From CBDHFN01 sp965262605 (lineage in GTDB: Bacteria > Pseudomonadota > Alphaproteobacteria > JASGCL01), in the NCBI GenBank assembly GCA_965262605.1, contig CBDHFN010000003.1, positions 1,612,001 through 1,676,000 on the forward strand: a stretch of 64,000 bases of DNA, in the 5' to 3' direction. The position numbers and the translations under genes are program-made. Under the pieces are notes generated by a model. It saw nothing but the letters and a program-made list of their open reading frames with translations. It ran no database searches and was not told the origin of the DNA. This document shows positions 8,370-15,436 of the stretch, one piece after another (the first letter of the stretch is position 1; the number at the start of each line of letters is the position of its first letter).

Positions 8370-8615
8370 ATGTTGAATGATAAATTTGATATGGTCATTA
8401 TAGTTGTGATAATGTTTGCATCCATTATTACTGCCATAGCTATTATTAGGCATAAATTGAAAATTTATTTTGAATCGCACCCGATACAAAAAATTATTAT
8501 TGTTAGCATTATTGGAACAATAATAATTATTGGTTCTATCATTTATTTTAAATGGAATACTTGCACTCAACATAATTCAATTCCTTTGTTTACTAAAATT
8601 TGTAATTTTATTTAA
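8370..8615 (+). CDS. Small two-TM membrane protein
   Basis: An 81-residue protein with two hydrophobic segments (about residues 8-25 and 43-61) separated by a basic linker (RHKLKIYFESHPIQK). The ATG is preceded by TAGGAGAATTCT, a good ribosome binding site, which favours this frame over the overlapping minus-strand ORF. It converges on and overlaps the minus-strand membrane gene by 39 bases. Family unknown; entry-exclusion or holin-like roles are guesses. Confidence 0.6.
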   Translation: MLNDKFDMVIIVVIMFASIITAIAIIRHKLKIYFESHPIQKIIIVSIIGTIIIIGSIIYFKWNTCTQHNSIPLFTKICNFI

Positions 8616-8861
8616 TAAATTACAAATTTTAAAATTAAATTTGAAATTCATTAAAGGGCTGATATTTAATGATAATAATATAGTAATGCCAATATAAAGC
8701 ATTACTATAACAACCACATAATCAAAAAATTCGCCTACTAACTTCTCAAAAAATTCAAAATATTGTTCGGTTATTTGAATTTGAAAGAGCAAAATTGAAA
8801 ATATTAAAAATAATAATATCGTTATAATTATTAATAATATGTTTGTAAAAAAATTATTCAT
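8577..8861 (-). CDS. Small membrane protein, last gene of rep operon
   Basis: A 94-residue protein with hydrophobic segments at about residues 5-26 and 46-66 and a basic C-terminus (FKICNLLNKITNFSKQRN). AGGAGAAAAACA precedes the ATG. The start overlaps the previous gene by eight bases, so it is translationally coupled to the rep operon. Not recognised. Confidence 0.65.
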   Translation of the reverse strand: MNNFFTNILLIIITILLFLIFSILLFQIQITEQYFEFFEKLVGEFFDYVVVIVMLYIGITILLSLNISPLMNFKFNFKICNLLNKITNFSKQRN

Positions 8862-9042
8862 TGTTTTTCTCCTGTTTTAAATCAAGTAATTCTTGCTTTA
8901 ATTCCTTAATATTTTGAATTAAAGTCGGTAATTGTTCATCAATTTTATGAATTTTAACAATACTATCATTAATTTTTTGCTCAAAATTTGAATAACCCAA
9001 GCAAAACTTTAATAAGTCGTAAGTAAATTTAATATTTAGCAT
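8854..9042 (-). CDS. Short coiled-coil protein of rep operon
   Basis: A 62-residue protein, MLNIKFTYDLL..., with a Lys/Glu/Leu-rich coiled-coil second half (QNIKELKQELLDLKQEKNN). The ATG at 9042 has GGAG eight bases upstream. In-frame codons further upstream exist but would overlap the preceding gene extensively. It starts 14 bases inside the 53-residue gene and ends inside the next one, the third of four coupled genes. Function unknown. Confidence 0.6.
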   Translation of the reverse strand: MLNIKFTYDLLKFCLGYSNFEQKINDSIVKIHKIDEQLPTLIQNIKELKQELLDLKQEKNNE

Positions 9043-9190
9043 TAATTTCTCCATGTTCATAAATAATATTAATTGCATCGCGCAAATGTTTTTTAGCAAC
9101 CCGCGGGTTTTTAGCAATCGCTTTAATCGCCTGCTTAAAATGATTTTGCATTTCATTTTGTTTTTCTTTGTTCAGTTTAATTTTAGTCAT
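9029..9190 (-). CDS. 53-residue basic protein of rep operon
   Basis: A short ORF (MTKIKLNKEKQNEM... ending HGEINAKY) with a strong ribosome binding site, CAGGAGG, five bases before the ATG. It overlaps the initiator stop by eight bases. It is basic and helix-prone, with the segment KQAIKAIAKNPRVAKKHLRDAIN. Its overlap pattern and ribosome site are better than those of the longer ORF reading through the same DNA. Family unknown. Confidence 0.6.
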   Translation of the reverse strand: MTKIKLNKEKQNEMQNHFKQAIKAIAKNPRVAKKHLRDAINIIYEHGEINAKY

Positions 9191-10382
9191 TTTTTCCTCC
9201 TGTTTTAATGAATTTAATAGATTTAATTTGTTTGTTTTCTGATTGAAATTTATGCAAAAATTCTTGATAAATTCTAGAAAATATTAAAATTTCATCGGCA
9301 CTGGCGCGTAAAATCAAGCAACCATTAACCATGCCCAAGGGTTTTATTTCATGGAATTTCTTTGATTTATCAATGCCTAAATTATATAAAAATTGGGATT
9401 TTATTAATCTAAATTGTCTTGCAATCCGCGCGTCCAACGGCGGCGGCGAATCCTGCACAAATTGGCGAATATCATCGGGCGCGGTTAATGCGCAAATTTT
9501 ATGATGGTCATTATTTTTATTATCAATATCTTTTAGTTTTCTTGCCTCCCTGTATTGATTTAAATCCTCGCGCAAATTAAAGCAATTAAAGCCTTTTATT
9601 AAAAATTCTTGTTGCTGGGCTTTGGTTGCTTTCCACCGAAGCCACGCAAAAAATGCGCTTGGCTTTTCAATTTTACGGCTGCCAAATTTATTATACCAAT
9701 AAACCGAAATTAAGCATAATAACGATAATTTCGGGTTATGCACCATCGCGCGCGTCAAATCAGCTTGCTTAATACCTAATTCTTGCGCCATCGCGTCCAG
9801 CGGTGCGATTAAAATTGCTTCTTTAATTTCTGAGCACTGGTCAATCGTGGCTTCAATCAATTTTTCTTGTGAAATTAAAAAATCAGTATTATCAACCTTA
9901 GATACTTCTGATTTATAATTATTATTTAAATTTAAATTATTATATCTGTGAATCAAATTTGATTCAGCGGCGGGCTGGCTTTTAACCTCACTTTCACGAT
10001 AATAATTATCCAGCATTTTTTTTGATTTTTTAGTCAAAATATAATAATTTGCCGTCTGAATATTTCCACAAAAATTATTGACAACATCTATTAATTTGTT
10101 CTCTATGGCATAATTTACCGCGCGCCGTGCCGAAGCAGGCGATACTTTACAACATAGCGCGATATATTCCAGTGCGACTTTTATTTGTCCGCCATTTAAG
10201 TAAGTTTGTTGCATTAAATACGCAAGCGCGGTTAATTGCTTAACCGAACCCATAATTTGCGCATTACCTAAATTAGCCATCAAAGCGAACTTTATTTTAT
10301 GTATGTCGTAATAGTTAAACAAAGAAAGCTGGGTTTCCTTGCACGAATTGCCGTCAGAACGGCTTGCGGGCGTTATAGTCAT
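9183..10382 (-). CDS. Plasmid-like replication initiator / winged-helix protein
   Basis: A 399-residue protein starting MTITPASRSDG, with GGAG eight bases before the ATG; upstream in-frame codons lack such a site. Residues about 45-110 form a winged-helix region (KQLTALAYLMQQTYLNGG..., then CKVSPASARRAVNYAIENKLIDV), as in plasmid initiators and phage replication proteins. The last 80 residues (RLIKSQFLYNLGI... to ...RIYQEFLHKF) resemble the protein-interaction domain at the DnaA N-terminus. It heads an operon of four overlapping genes. Replication initiation for the excised element is the likely role, but a transcription factor cannot be excluded. Confidence 0.6.
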   Translation of the reverse strand: MTITPASRSDGNSCKETQLSLFNYYDIHKIKFALMANLGNAQIMGSVKQLTALAYLMQQTYLNGGQIKVALEYIALCCKVSPASARRAVNYAIENKLIDVVNNFCGNIQTANYYILTKKSKKMLDNYYRESEVKSQPAAESNLIHRYNNLNLNNNYKSEVSKVDNTDFLISQEKLIEATIDQCSEIKEAILIAPLDAMAQELGIKQADLTRAMVHNPKLSLLCLISVYWYNKFGSRKIEKPSAFFAWLRWKATKAQQQEFLIKGFNCFNLREDLNQYREARKLKDIDNKNNDHHKICALTAPDDIRQFVQDSPPPLDARIARQFRLIKSQFLYNLGIDKSKKFHEIKPLGMVNGCLILRASADEILIFSRIYQEFLHKFQSENKQIKSIKFIKTGGKND

Positions 10383-10450
10383 TGTTTTCTCCATTAAATG
10401 AAGAAAGGCAAATTTAAGCAAAAAAATACCGACAAAATGCAAAAAAACAC

Positions 10451-10478
10451 TTGACAATAATTTCCCGTTTGCTATAAT
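10451..10478 (+). promoter_or_regulatory. Consensus promoter of candidate small RNA
   Basis: TTGACA at 10451-10456 and TATAAT at 10473-10478 with a 16-base spacer. Both hexamers are perfect. It fires away from the initiator gene and no ORF follows. Confidence 0.75.
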
Positions 10479-10484
10479 ACCCAT

Positions 10485-10556
10485 ATATTAATAAGGGGTT
10501 GCTTATTTTATAGCATTCCAGAAAAGCCCAAGACGCCAATCTTGGGTTTTTTATTT
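10485..10556 (+). ncRNA. Candidate small RNA of about 72 nt
   Basis: It starts about seven bases after the perfect -10 box and ends at a terminator hairpin (CCCAAGA/TCTTGGG, six-base loop, T-run). The interval has no start codon with a ribosome site and no ORF of note. It is divergent from the initiator gene. If the initiator transcript begins upstream of 10485, this RNA would be complementary to its leader, like a plasmid copy-number RNA. That regulatory idea is inference. Confidence 0.55.
10524..10556 (+). terminator. Terminator of candidate small RNA
   Basis: Perfect seven-base stem CCCAAGA/TCTTGGG (10527-10533 and 10540-10546), loop CGCCAA, then TTTTTTATTTT. Confidence 0.85.
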
Positions 10557-10675
10557 TAAATTTTTAATTAGTTGCGTGTTTTAAATTAAAAATGCGCAAA
10601 AAATCCCCTTTCGTCAAAATATTTATTGACAAACCACACAATCCATGTTAGCTATAAATGGATTCTTAAAAAGAA

Positions 10676-10751
10676 TGGAGGGTGTAGGGGGAATCGAACC
10701 CCCGACAGGCTGATTAAGAGTCAGCTGCTCTACCGACTGAGCTATACACCC
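10676..10751 (-). tRNA. tRNA-Lys (CUU), CCA encoded
   Basis: Complete cloverleaf on the minus strand. The acceptor is GGGTGTA/TACACCC, the D arm has AGCTCAGTCGGTAGAGC, the anticodon arm is GCTGA-CTCTTAA-TCAGC giving CUU, and the T arm is GGGGGTTCGATTCCCCC. The 3' end reads T-CCA, so the discriminator base is U where A is usual for bacterial tRNA-Lys. The 3' end faces the mobile element, making it a possible integration target. Confidence 0.95.
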
Positions 10752-10762
10752 TTTGGATATTA

Positions 10763-10791
10763 TGAGTAAACTACCAATTATATATTGTCAA
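10763..10791 (-). promoter_or_regulatory. Promoter of tRNA-Lys
   Basis: On the minus strand TTGACA (10791-10786) and TACTCA (10768-10763) are separated by 17 bases, about 12 bases before the mature tRNA 5' end. Confidence 0.55.
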
Positions 10792-10943
10792 TGATTTTTA
10801 TTGCATCGTTATATTAAAGATAAAATTTCCAATAAATACGGATAAAAAAGAAAATAATGGCAAATAATTCTAAACTACTAAAAAAATAGTAAAAATAATT
10901 TTTTTTGGTTGCAAAAAGCAATATTTTATCATATAGAATCGCC

Positions 10944-11837
10944 ATGACTTACCCCATCATGATTGAGACATTGCGAAGCCCGTTATTAATTGGGCATAGC
11001 GAGGTTATTTGGCAAAAATCGCGTAATTTATTAAAGCGATTTACAAAAATTTCTGTCTTGGTTGATGATATTGAAAAAACGCCAAGCCGTTGGCATGATG
11101 CAGAATATGAATTAATTAAAAAATCAAAAAATTGGCAAAAAATCATTAAAAATCATAGTTTAATCGTTATTGAACCTTGTGATTTAGCCAAAGAATTATT
11201 TATCTTATCGCAAAATCAGAATTTTCTTCTTAATGTCATTGATTGCAAGGAATTATCTAATTTTTCTTTTGCAAGTTTTGTGGATAAATATCCGCTTACC
11301 ATTGCCATTGGCACAGAAAATACCGCCCCCGTTTATGCAACTTATATTCGCGGTATGCTTGAAGCCACCCTGCCCCAAAAAGTCAGTGAATTATGCGCAT
11401 TTGCTGGCGCATATCGCGATAAAGTCAAGAAAAAATTTGCCAGCATCAGCGAACGGCGATTATTTTGGCAAGATTTTTTTGCAAGCTCCATCAGCGAATA
11501 TATTGACAATGATAAATTGCACCAAGCCCACGAATTTACCGAAAATTTACTGAATAAATCAAAATTTACCCATGAAATTACTTATATTTATCAAGATAAT
11601 CCCGATAATTTAACCATGGGCGAATTTAAACACTTGAAACGCGCCGATTTAGTTATTTTTTGCGAAAAAATGCCCGAAATTGAAAATTTATGCAGACGGG
11701 AAGCTGAAATAATTTATGGGCTTGATACAAGCAGATTGCCATTTTTTCATCATAAGAAAATTGTCATTTGCGCACCCGCGCATTATATTAATGCCCCAAA
11801 TTTTCACCATCAACCCCCACAACCAATTTTAAATTGA
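10944..11837 (+). CDS. cysG: Siroheme synthase N-terminal (precorrin-2 dehydrogenase/ferrochelatase) with degenerate SUMT remnant
   Basis: It converts precorrin-2 to siroheme for the sulfite reductase encoded downstream. Residues 10-110 are the NAD-binding Rossmann domain (SPLLIGHSEVIWQKSRNLLKRF). Residues 140-195 are the CysG dimerisation region (ATLPQKVSELCAFAGAYRDKV, then ERRLFWQDFFASS). Residues about 210-260 align with the start of a SUMT methyltransferase (ITYIYQDNPDNLT where GAGPGDPELLT is expected, then ADLVIF...LCRREAEIIYG), but the SAM-binding glycines are gone and the rest is missing. A full SUMT must come from elsewhere. The ATG at 10944 lies just after a promoter-like TTGGTT/TATCAT pair; ATG 10959 is an alternative start. 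Confidence 0.82.
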   Translation: MTYPIMIETLRSPLLIGHSEVIWQKSRNLLKRFTKISVLVDDIEKTPSRWHDAEYELIKKSKNWQKIIKNHSLIVIEPCDLAKELFILSQNQNFLLNVIDCKELSNFSFASFVDKYPLTIAIGTENTAPVYATYIRGMLEATLPQKVSELCAFAGAYRDKVKKKFASISERRLFWQDFFASSISEYIDNDKLHQAHEFTENLLNKSKFTHEITYIYQDNPDNLTMGEFKHLKRADLVIFCEKMPEIENLCRREAEIIYGLDTSRLPFFHHKKIVICAPAHYINAPNFHHQPPQPILN

Positions 11838-11847
11838 GAATAATATT

Positions 11848-12135
11848 ATGACCAAAAGAACCAAAGGCACAATTACCGTAATTACCGCCAATCAACTTCA
11901 CGATGGCAAAATTGTTTATTTAACGGCGCAAGGCTGGCATACGAATTTACAAAATGCCTGCGTCGCCTATACCGAAGATGAGTTAAACAATTTAATGAAT
12001 AACGCCAAACAATCAATTGATAAACAAGAAGTTGTTGCTGTATATGAATTTTCTGTAGAACTTGAAGGTTCAAAAATCAACCCCATTACTATGCGTGAAA
12101 AAATCCGCGCTGGCATCACTAAATTAGCGAGCTAA
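11848..12135 (+). CDS. DUF2849 protein of sulfite reduction operon
   Basis: A 95-residue protein of the DUF2849 family, which in alphaproteobacteria lies between siroheme synthase and the nitrite/sulfite reductase. Visible family features are the beta-rich start (ITANQLHDGKIVYLTAQGWHTNL) and the C-terminal MREKIRAGI segment. It is ten bases after cysG and two bases before cysI, so it is cotranscribed. A role as a small accessory factor for the reductase is inferred from conserved context only. Confidence 0.85.
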   Translation: MTKRTKGTITVITANQLHDGKIVYLTAQGWHTNLQNACVAYTEDELNNLMNNAKQSIDKQEVVAVYEFSVELEGSKINPITMREKIRAGITKLAS

Positions 12136-12136
12136 A

Positions 12137-13813
12137 ATGTATCAATACACCACCCAAGACCAAGATTTTTTGAAAAATCGCGTTGCTGAATTTCGCGACC
12201 AAGTCAACCGCCGTTTATCGGGCGAATTATCCGAGGACGAATTTCGCCCTTTTCGTTTAATGAATGGATTATATTTGCAATTGCACGCTTATATGTTGCG
12301 CGTGGCAATTCCATATGGCATATTAAACTCCACACAACTTAGGGCTTTGGCGCATATTGGGCGCAAATATGATAAGGAATACGGGCATTTTACAACCCGT
12401 CAAAATATCCAATTTAATTGGATAAAATTATCACAAATGCCTGATGTGTTGGAATGTTTGTATAAAGTTGACATGCACGCGATTCAAACCAGCGGCAATT
12501 GCATTCGCAATGTCACCACCGATCCTTTTGCAGGCTTAGCAGAAGACGAAGTCGCCGACCCTCGCCCTTGGGCAGAAATTCTTCGCCAATGGTCTACGCT
12601 TCACCCAGAATTTTCATTTTTGCCGCGCAAGTTTAAAATCGCCATAACAGGTTCGCCCAATGACCGCGCCGCCATTTATTTTCATGATATTGGCTTGCAA
12701 TTGGTTGAAAATAATCAAAAAGAAATTGGCTTTAAAATCATCGTGGGTGGTGGGCAAGGACGCACGCCTTTTATCGGTAAAGTGATACGCGAATTTTTAC
12801 CGCAACATGATTTATTGCCGTATATAGAGGCAATTTTGCGCGTGTATAACTTATATGGCAGGCGCGATAATTTATATAAAGCCCGCATTAAAATTTTAGT
12901 GCATGAAATCGGTATTGACGCATTTCGTCAAGCCGTTGATGAAGAATGGTTGGCAATGAAAGATACGGCTTTTGATTTAGATGCGCGTATTAAAAACAAA
13001 ATAATTGCGGATTTTGCGATTCCCCCTTTGCAAGCCAAGCAATATACCCCCGCAAACTTAACCAAGCAAATTCAAGAAAATCCAGATTTTGCCATTTGGT
13101 ATAAGGCAAATGTCAGTAATTGCAAAGCCAATGATTATGCCATGGTTACGATAGTCTTAAAAGACAAAAACCGCATGCCCGGTGATGCGACAAGCGATGA
13201 AATGGATAAAATCGCCGATTTAGCCGACAGATATTCGCAAAGCGAATTACGAGTTTCATATGTGCAAAATTTAGTATTACCACGCGTGCATCGCAGTGAT
13301 TTATTGAATTTATTTCAAGATTTACAAAAAATCGCGCTTGATACTGGAATGCGCGACCATGCAACCGATATTATTTGCTGTCCGGGTTTAGATTATTGCA
13401 ATCTAGCAAACGCAAGATCATTGCCATTGGCATCGGCAATCACGCAAAAATTCCATAATGCAAAAATTATGGGCGATATTGGCAATTTACGCATTAATAT
13501 GAGCGGTTGTATTAACGCTTGCGGGCATCATCACGCTGGGCATATTGGCGTGCTTGGCGTGGATAAAAAAGGGGTTGAAGCATATCAAATTACGATTGGT
13601 GGCAACCCCGATGCGTCCGAAAAATTCGCCCCGTCAATTGGTGAAATAGTCGGTAAATCTGTGCCCGCCGAATTAGTTCCCGAAGTCATTGAGCGATTTT
13701 TGAATTTTTATCGCGCCAATCGCTTGGCAGATGAAAGTTTTTTAGGTTCCGTTCATCGCTTGGGTTTAGATAAATATAAGGAGAGCTTACATGGTTTGGA
13801 TGAATTTGAATAA
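12137..13813 (+). CDS. cysI: Siroheme/Fe-S sulfite (nitrite) reductase
   Basis: A 558-residue haemoprotein that reduces sulfite to sulfide with six electrons. It has the two-repeat architecture of the family. GHFTTRQNIQFNWI near residue 85 and TSGNCIRNVTTDPF near 120 are substrate/siroheme loops. The 4Fe-4S/siroheme cysteines appear as CCPGLDYC (about 413-420) and SGCINACGHH (about 456-464). Its placement with siroheme synthase and DUF934 and the presence of cysDNH elsewhere in the window favour sulfite over nitrite. The electron donor is not encoded here. Confidence 0.9.
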   Translation: MYQYTTQDQDFLKNRVAEFRDQVNRRLSGELSEDEFRPFRLMNGLYLQLHAYMLRVAIPYGILNSTQLRALAHIGRKYDKEYGHFTTRQNIQFNWIKLSQMPDVLECLYKVDMHAIQTSGNCIRNVTTDPFAGLAEDEVADPRPWAEILRQWSTLHPEFSFLPRKFKIAITGSPNDRAAIYFHDIGLQLVENNQKEIGFKIIVGGGQGRTPFIGKVIREFLPQHDLLPYIEAILRVYNLYGRRDNLYKARIKILVHEIGIDAFRQAVDEEWLAMKDTAFDLDARIKNKIIADFAIPPLQAKQYTPANLTKQIQENPDFAIWYKANVSNCKANDYAMVTIVLKDKNRMPGDATSDEMDKIADLADRYSQSELRVSYVQNLVLPRVHRSDLLNLFQDLQKIALDTGMRDHATDIICCPGLDYCNLANARSLPLASAITQKFHNAKIMGDIGNLRINMSGCINACGHHHAGHIGVLGVDKKGVEAYQITIGGNPDASEKFAPSIGEIVGKSVPAELVPEVIERFLNFYRANRLADESFLGSVHRLGLDKYKESLHGLDEFE

Positions 13814-14165
13814 TGGCGAAATATCCACGCAAATGGATAATTGCCAAATAATTCCAACAGATACAAAGCCAGAAAATTTGGAAAATTTTTTAACAAATAA
13901 TCAAGATGTTATCATTGAATTTTCAAGTTTTCGCGATGGGCGTGGTTTTTCATTGGCTTATTTATTGCGAATCCGCCATAATTTCCAAGGCAGAATTATC
14001 GCCAATGGCAATTTAGTTCCAGACCAAGCGCAATTTTTATTGCGTTCGGGATTTACTGATACGCAAATTAATGAAAAAAACCTTAAAACTTGGCAAGAAT
14101 GCGCCCACCGATTTGCAAAATTTTATCAAAATGCTGCCATTGATTATATCAAGCACAAGGCATAA
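13791..14165 (+). CDS. DUF934 protein, CysI partner
   Basis: A 124-residue DUF934 protein. The family core is visible: FSSFRDGRGFSLAYLLRIR, then GRIIANGNLVPDQAQFLLRSGF. It starts 23 bases inside cysI, with AAGGAG seven bases before the ATG, so translation is coupled. In many alphaproteobacteria DUF934 is followed by cysH; here cysH lies with cysDN 16 kb away. An electron-transfer or assembly role for sulfite reductase is assumed from context. Confidence 0.87.
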   Translation: MVWMNLNNGEISTQMDNCQIIPTDTKPENLENFLTNNQDVIIEFSSFRDGRGFSLAYLLRIRHNFQGRIIANGNLVPDQAQFLLRSGFTDTQINEKNLKTWQECAHRFAKFYQNAAIDYIKHKA

Positions 14166-14177
14166 TATTTATATTCC

Positions 14178-14206
14178 TTGACTATAAGCGGATTTTAATT
14201 TATTAT
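14178..14206 (+). promoter_or_regulatory. Promoter of cytochrome c'-like gene
   Basis: TTGACT (14178-14183), 17-base spacer, TATTAT (14201-14206). The predicted start of transcription falls at or next to the ATG at 14214, implying a leaderless or nearly leaderless mRNA. Confidence 0.65.
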
Positions 14207-14213
14207 TTATCCC

Positions 14214-14732
14214 ATGAATAAAAATTTCATTAAAGTTCCCATAATCCTTGCATTGCTTGGCTTATATTCATTTGCATATGCGCAAAACGAATTTTCAACG
14301 GGCAATACCAAAATTATTGCACAGCCCAACACCGAAGCTAACGCGGCGCTTGCATCACTTAACAGATCCATTAAATCCGCCGTGGAATCCCGATTATTTG
14401 ATATTCAAGAAGCGCATTTTCGTGGTAATGATACTTTGGAACTTATTACCCAAAAAATTAACGAAATTAAATCTTTATTAAGCAAATATTACGCCTTAAA
14501 ACCCAAAAAATTGGGAAGATTTTTAATTGATACTGATAAATCAGAAAATGAATCTTTTGGATATTACAGCGAACGAACCGACATTTACCTTAATAATATC
14601 ATTGAAGCTTATAGCCGTTCGCCAGTTTCAGTAAAAGAAAGAAGAAATGCAATTGATAAATTAGTTACCCTAAGTTGCCGTTCTTGCCATGAAGCTTTTG
14701 CGCCAAATAAATATAACGAAGTCAGTAAATAA
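14214..14732 (+). CDS. Periplasmic cytochrome c'-like protein
   Basis: A 172-residue exported protein. Residues 1-23 are a signal peptide (basic MNKNFIK, hydrophobic core, cleavage after AYA). One haem-binding motif, CRSCH at residues 155-159, lies close to the C-terminus as in cytochromes c' and c-556, and the remainder is alpha-helical, consistent with a four-helix bundle. Ligand or NO binding, or electron transfer in the periplasm, would be the family role. The promoter puts transcription initiation beside the ATG. It is not obviously tied to the sulfite operon, being separated by its own promoter. Confidence 0.72.
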   Translation: MNKNFIKVPIILALLGLYSFAYAQNEFSTGNTKIIAQPNTEANAALASLNRSIKSAVESRLFDIQEAHFRGNDTLELITQKINEIKSLLSKYYALKPKKLGRFLIDTDKSENESFGYYSERTDIYLNNIIEAYSRSPVSVKERRNAIDKLVTLSCRSCHEAFAPNKYNEVSK

Positions 14733-14742
14733 AGGAAACATC

Positions 14743-15312
14743 ATGTTTATACAAACCGAATCAACACCAAACCCAGAAACATTAAAATTTATGCCCGGTG
14801 TCAAAGTATCTAGCCAATCAATGGAATTCCATAATGCCGAAGACGCAAAAGGAAAATCGCGCTTAGCCGTTGAATTATTAACAACTAAGGGCGTAAAATC
14901 GGTGTTTTTTGGTTATGATTTTATAACGATAACCAAAGATTCTGCGATTGAATGGTTTTTAATTAAAGCACCAATTTTAGGGATAATAATGGAACATTTT
15001 ATCACAAACGAAGCCGCAATTGATGAAAATTCCAACGAAAATCACATTGATAGCGAAAATATCATATTTGACCCGAAAGATGAAAAAATCATTCAGCAAA
15101 TTTTAGAATTAATGGAAAGCCGTATTCGCCCTTCGGTTGCCAGTGATGGTGGTGATATTCAATTGCGGGCATTTACAGATGGGGTTGTGTATTTGCAAAT
15201 GCACGGCGCATGTTCGGGTTGTCCCAGCTCAACGGCAACACTTAAAGTCGGCGTGGAGAATCTTTTGAAACATTATATCCCGGAAGTTAAAGAAGTTAAA
15301 CAAGCTTTTTAA
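14743..15312 (+). CDS. nfu: NfuA-type iron-sulfur cluster carrier
   Basis: A 189-residue Nfu protein that carries assembled 4Fe-4S clusters to apoproteins. The N-terminal Nfu_N domain begins MFIQTESTPNPETLKF, and the C-terminal NifU domain has RPSVASDGGDIQLR and the cluster ligands CSGC (Cys157, Cys160). The start is the ATG at 14743 after AAAGGAAAC; in-frame codons upstream lie inside the cytochrome gene. The bidirectional terminator downstream ends the transcript. Confidence 0.93.
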   Translation: MFIQTESTPNPETLKFMPGVKVSSQSMEFHNAEDAKGKSRLAVELLTTKGVKSVFFGYDFITITKDSAIEWFLIKAPILGIIMEHFITNEAAIDENSNENHIDSENIIFDPKDEKIIQQILELMESRIRPSVASDGGDIQLRAFTDGVVYLQMHGACSGCPSSTATLKVGVENLLKHYIPEVKEVKQAF

Positions 15313-15388
15313 GGGTAAATAATGATTTTATGCATTATACCCCAATTCTTCATTTTTTTTAAAAACTAAAATTATTAACGAAAATAAA

Positions 15389-15418
15389 AAACTCCCGAAT
15401 TAAATTCGGGAGTTTTCG
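15389..15418. terminator. Bidirectional terminator between nfu and BMP gene
   Basis: Perfect 12-base stem AAACTCCCGAAT/ATTCGGGAGTTT around loop TAA. T-rich sequence follows on both strands, serving the convergent genes on each side. Confidence 0.88.
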
Positions 15419-15436
15419 TTAATTTAAATGGTTAAA

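Noticed and set aside
8229..8573. Minus-strand 114-residue ORF (Asn/Tyr-rich)
   Set aside because: It is the antisense of the membrane protein at 8370, has no ribosome site, and has low-complexity composition. The plus-strand frame has AGGAG and two clear membrane segments.
8854..9156. 100-residue version of the coiled-coil ORF
   Set aside because: Its upstream part overlaps the 53-residue ORF, which has a much stronger ribosome site. The internal ATG at 9042 has its own GGAG.
1..10560. Defence or cargo island inside the mobile element
   Set aside because: All recognisable genes serve transfer, integration or replication. The unknown small genes give no toxin-antitoxin, restriction or nuclease signature.
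10626..10657. TTGACA followed by TATAAA near tRNA-Lys as a plus-strand promoter
   Set aside because: The spacing is 21 bases and it would read antisense into the tRNA with no gene following.
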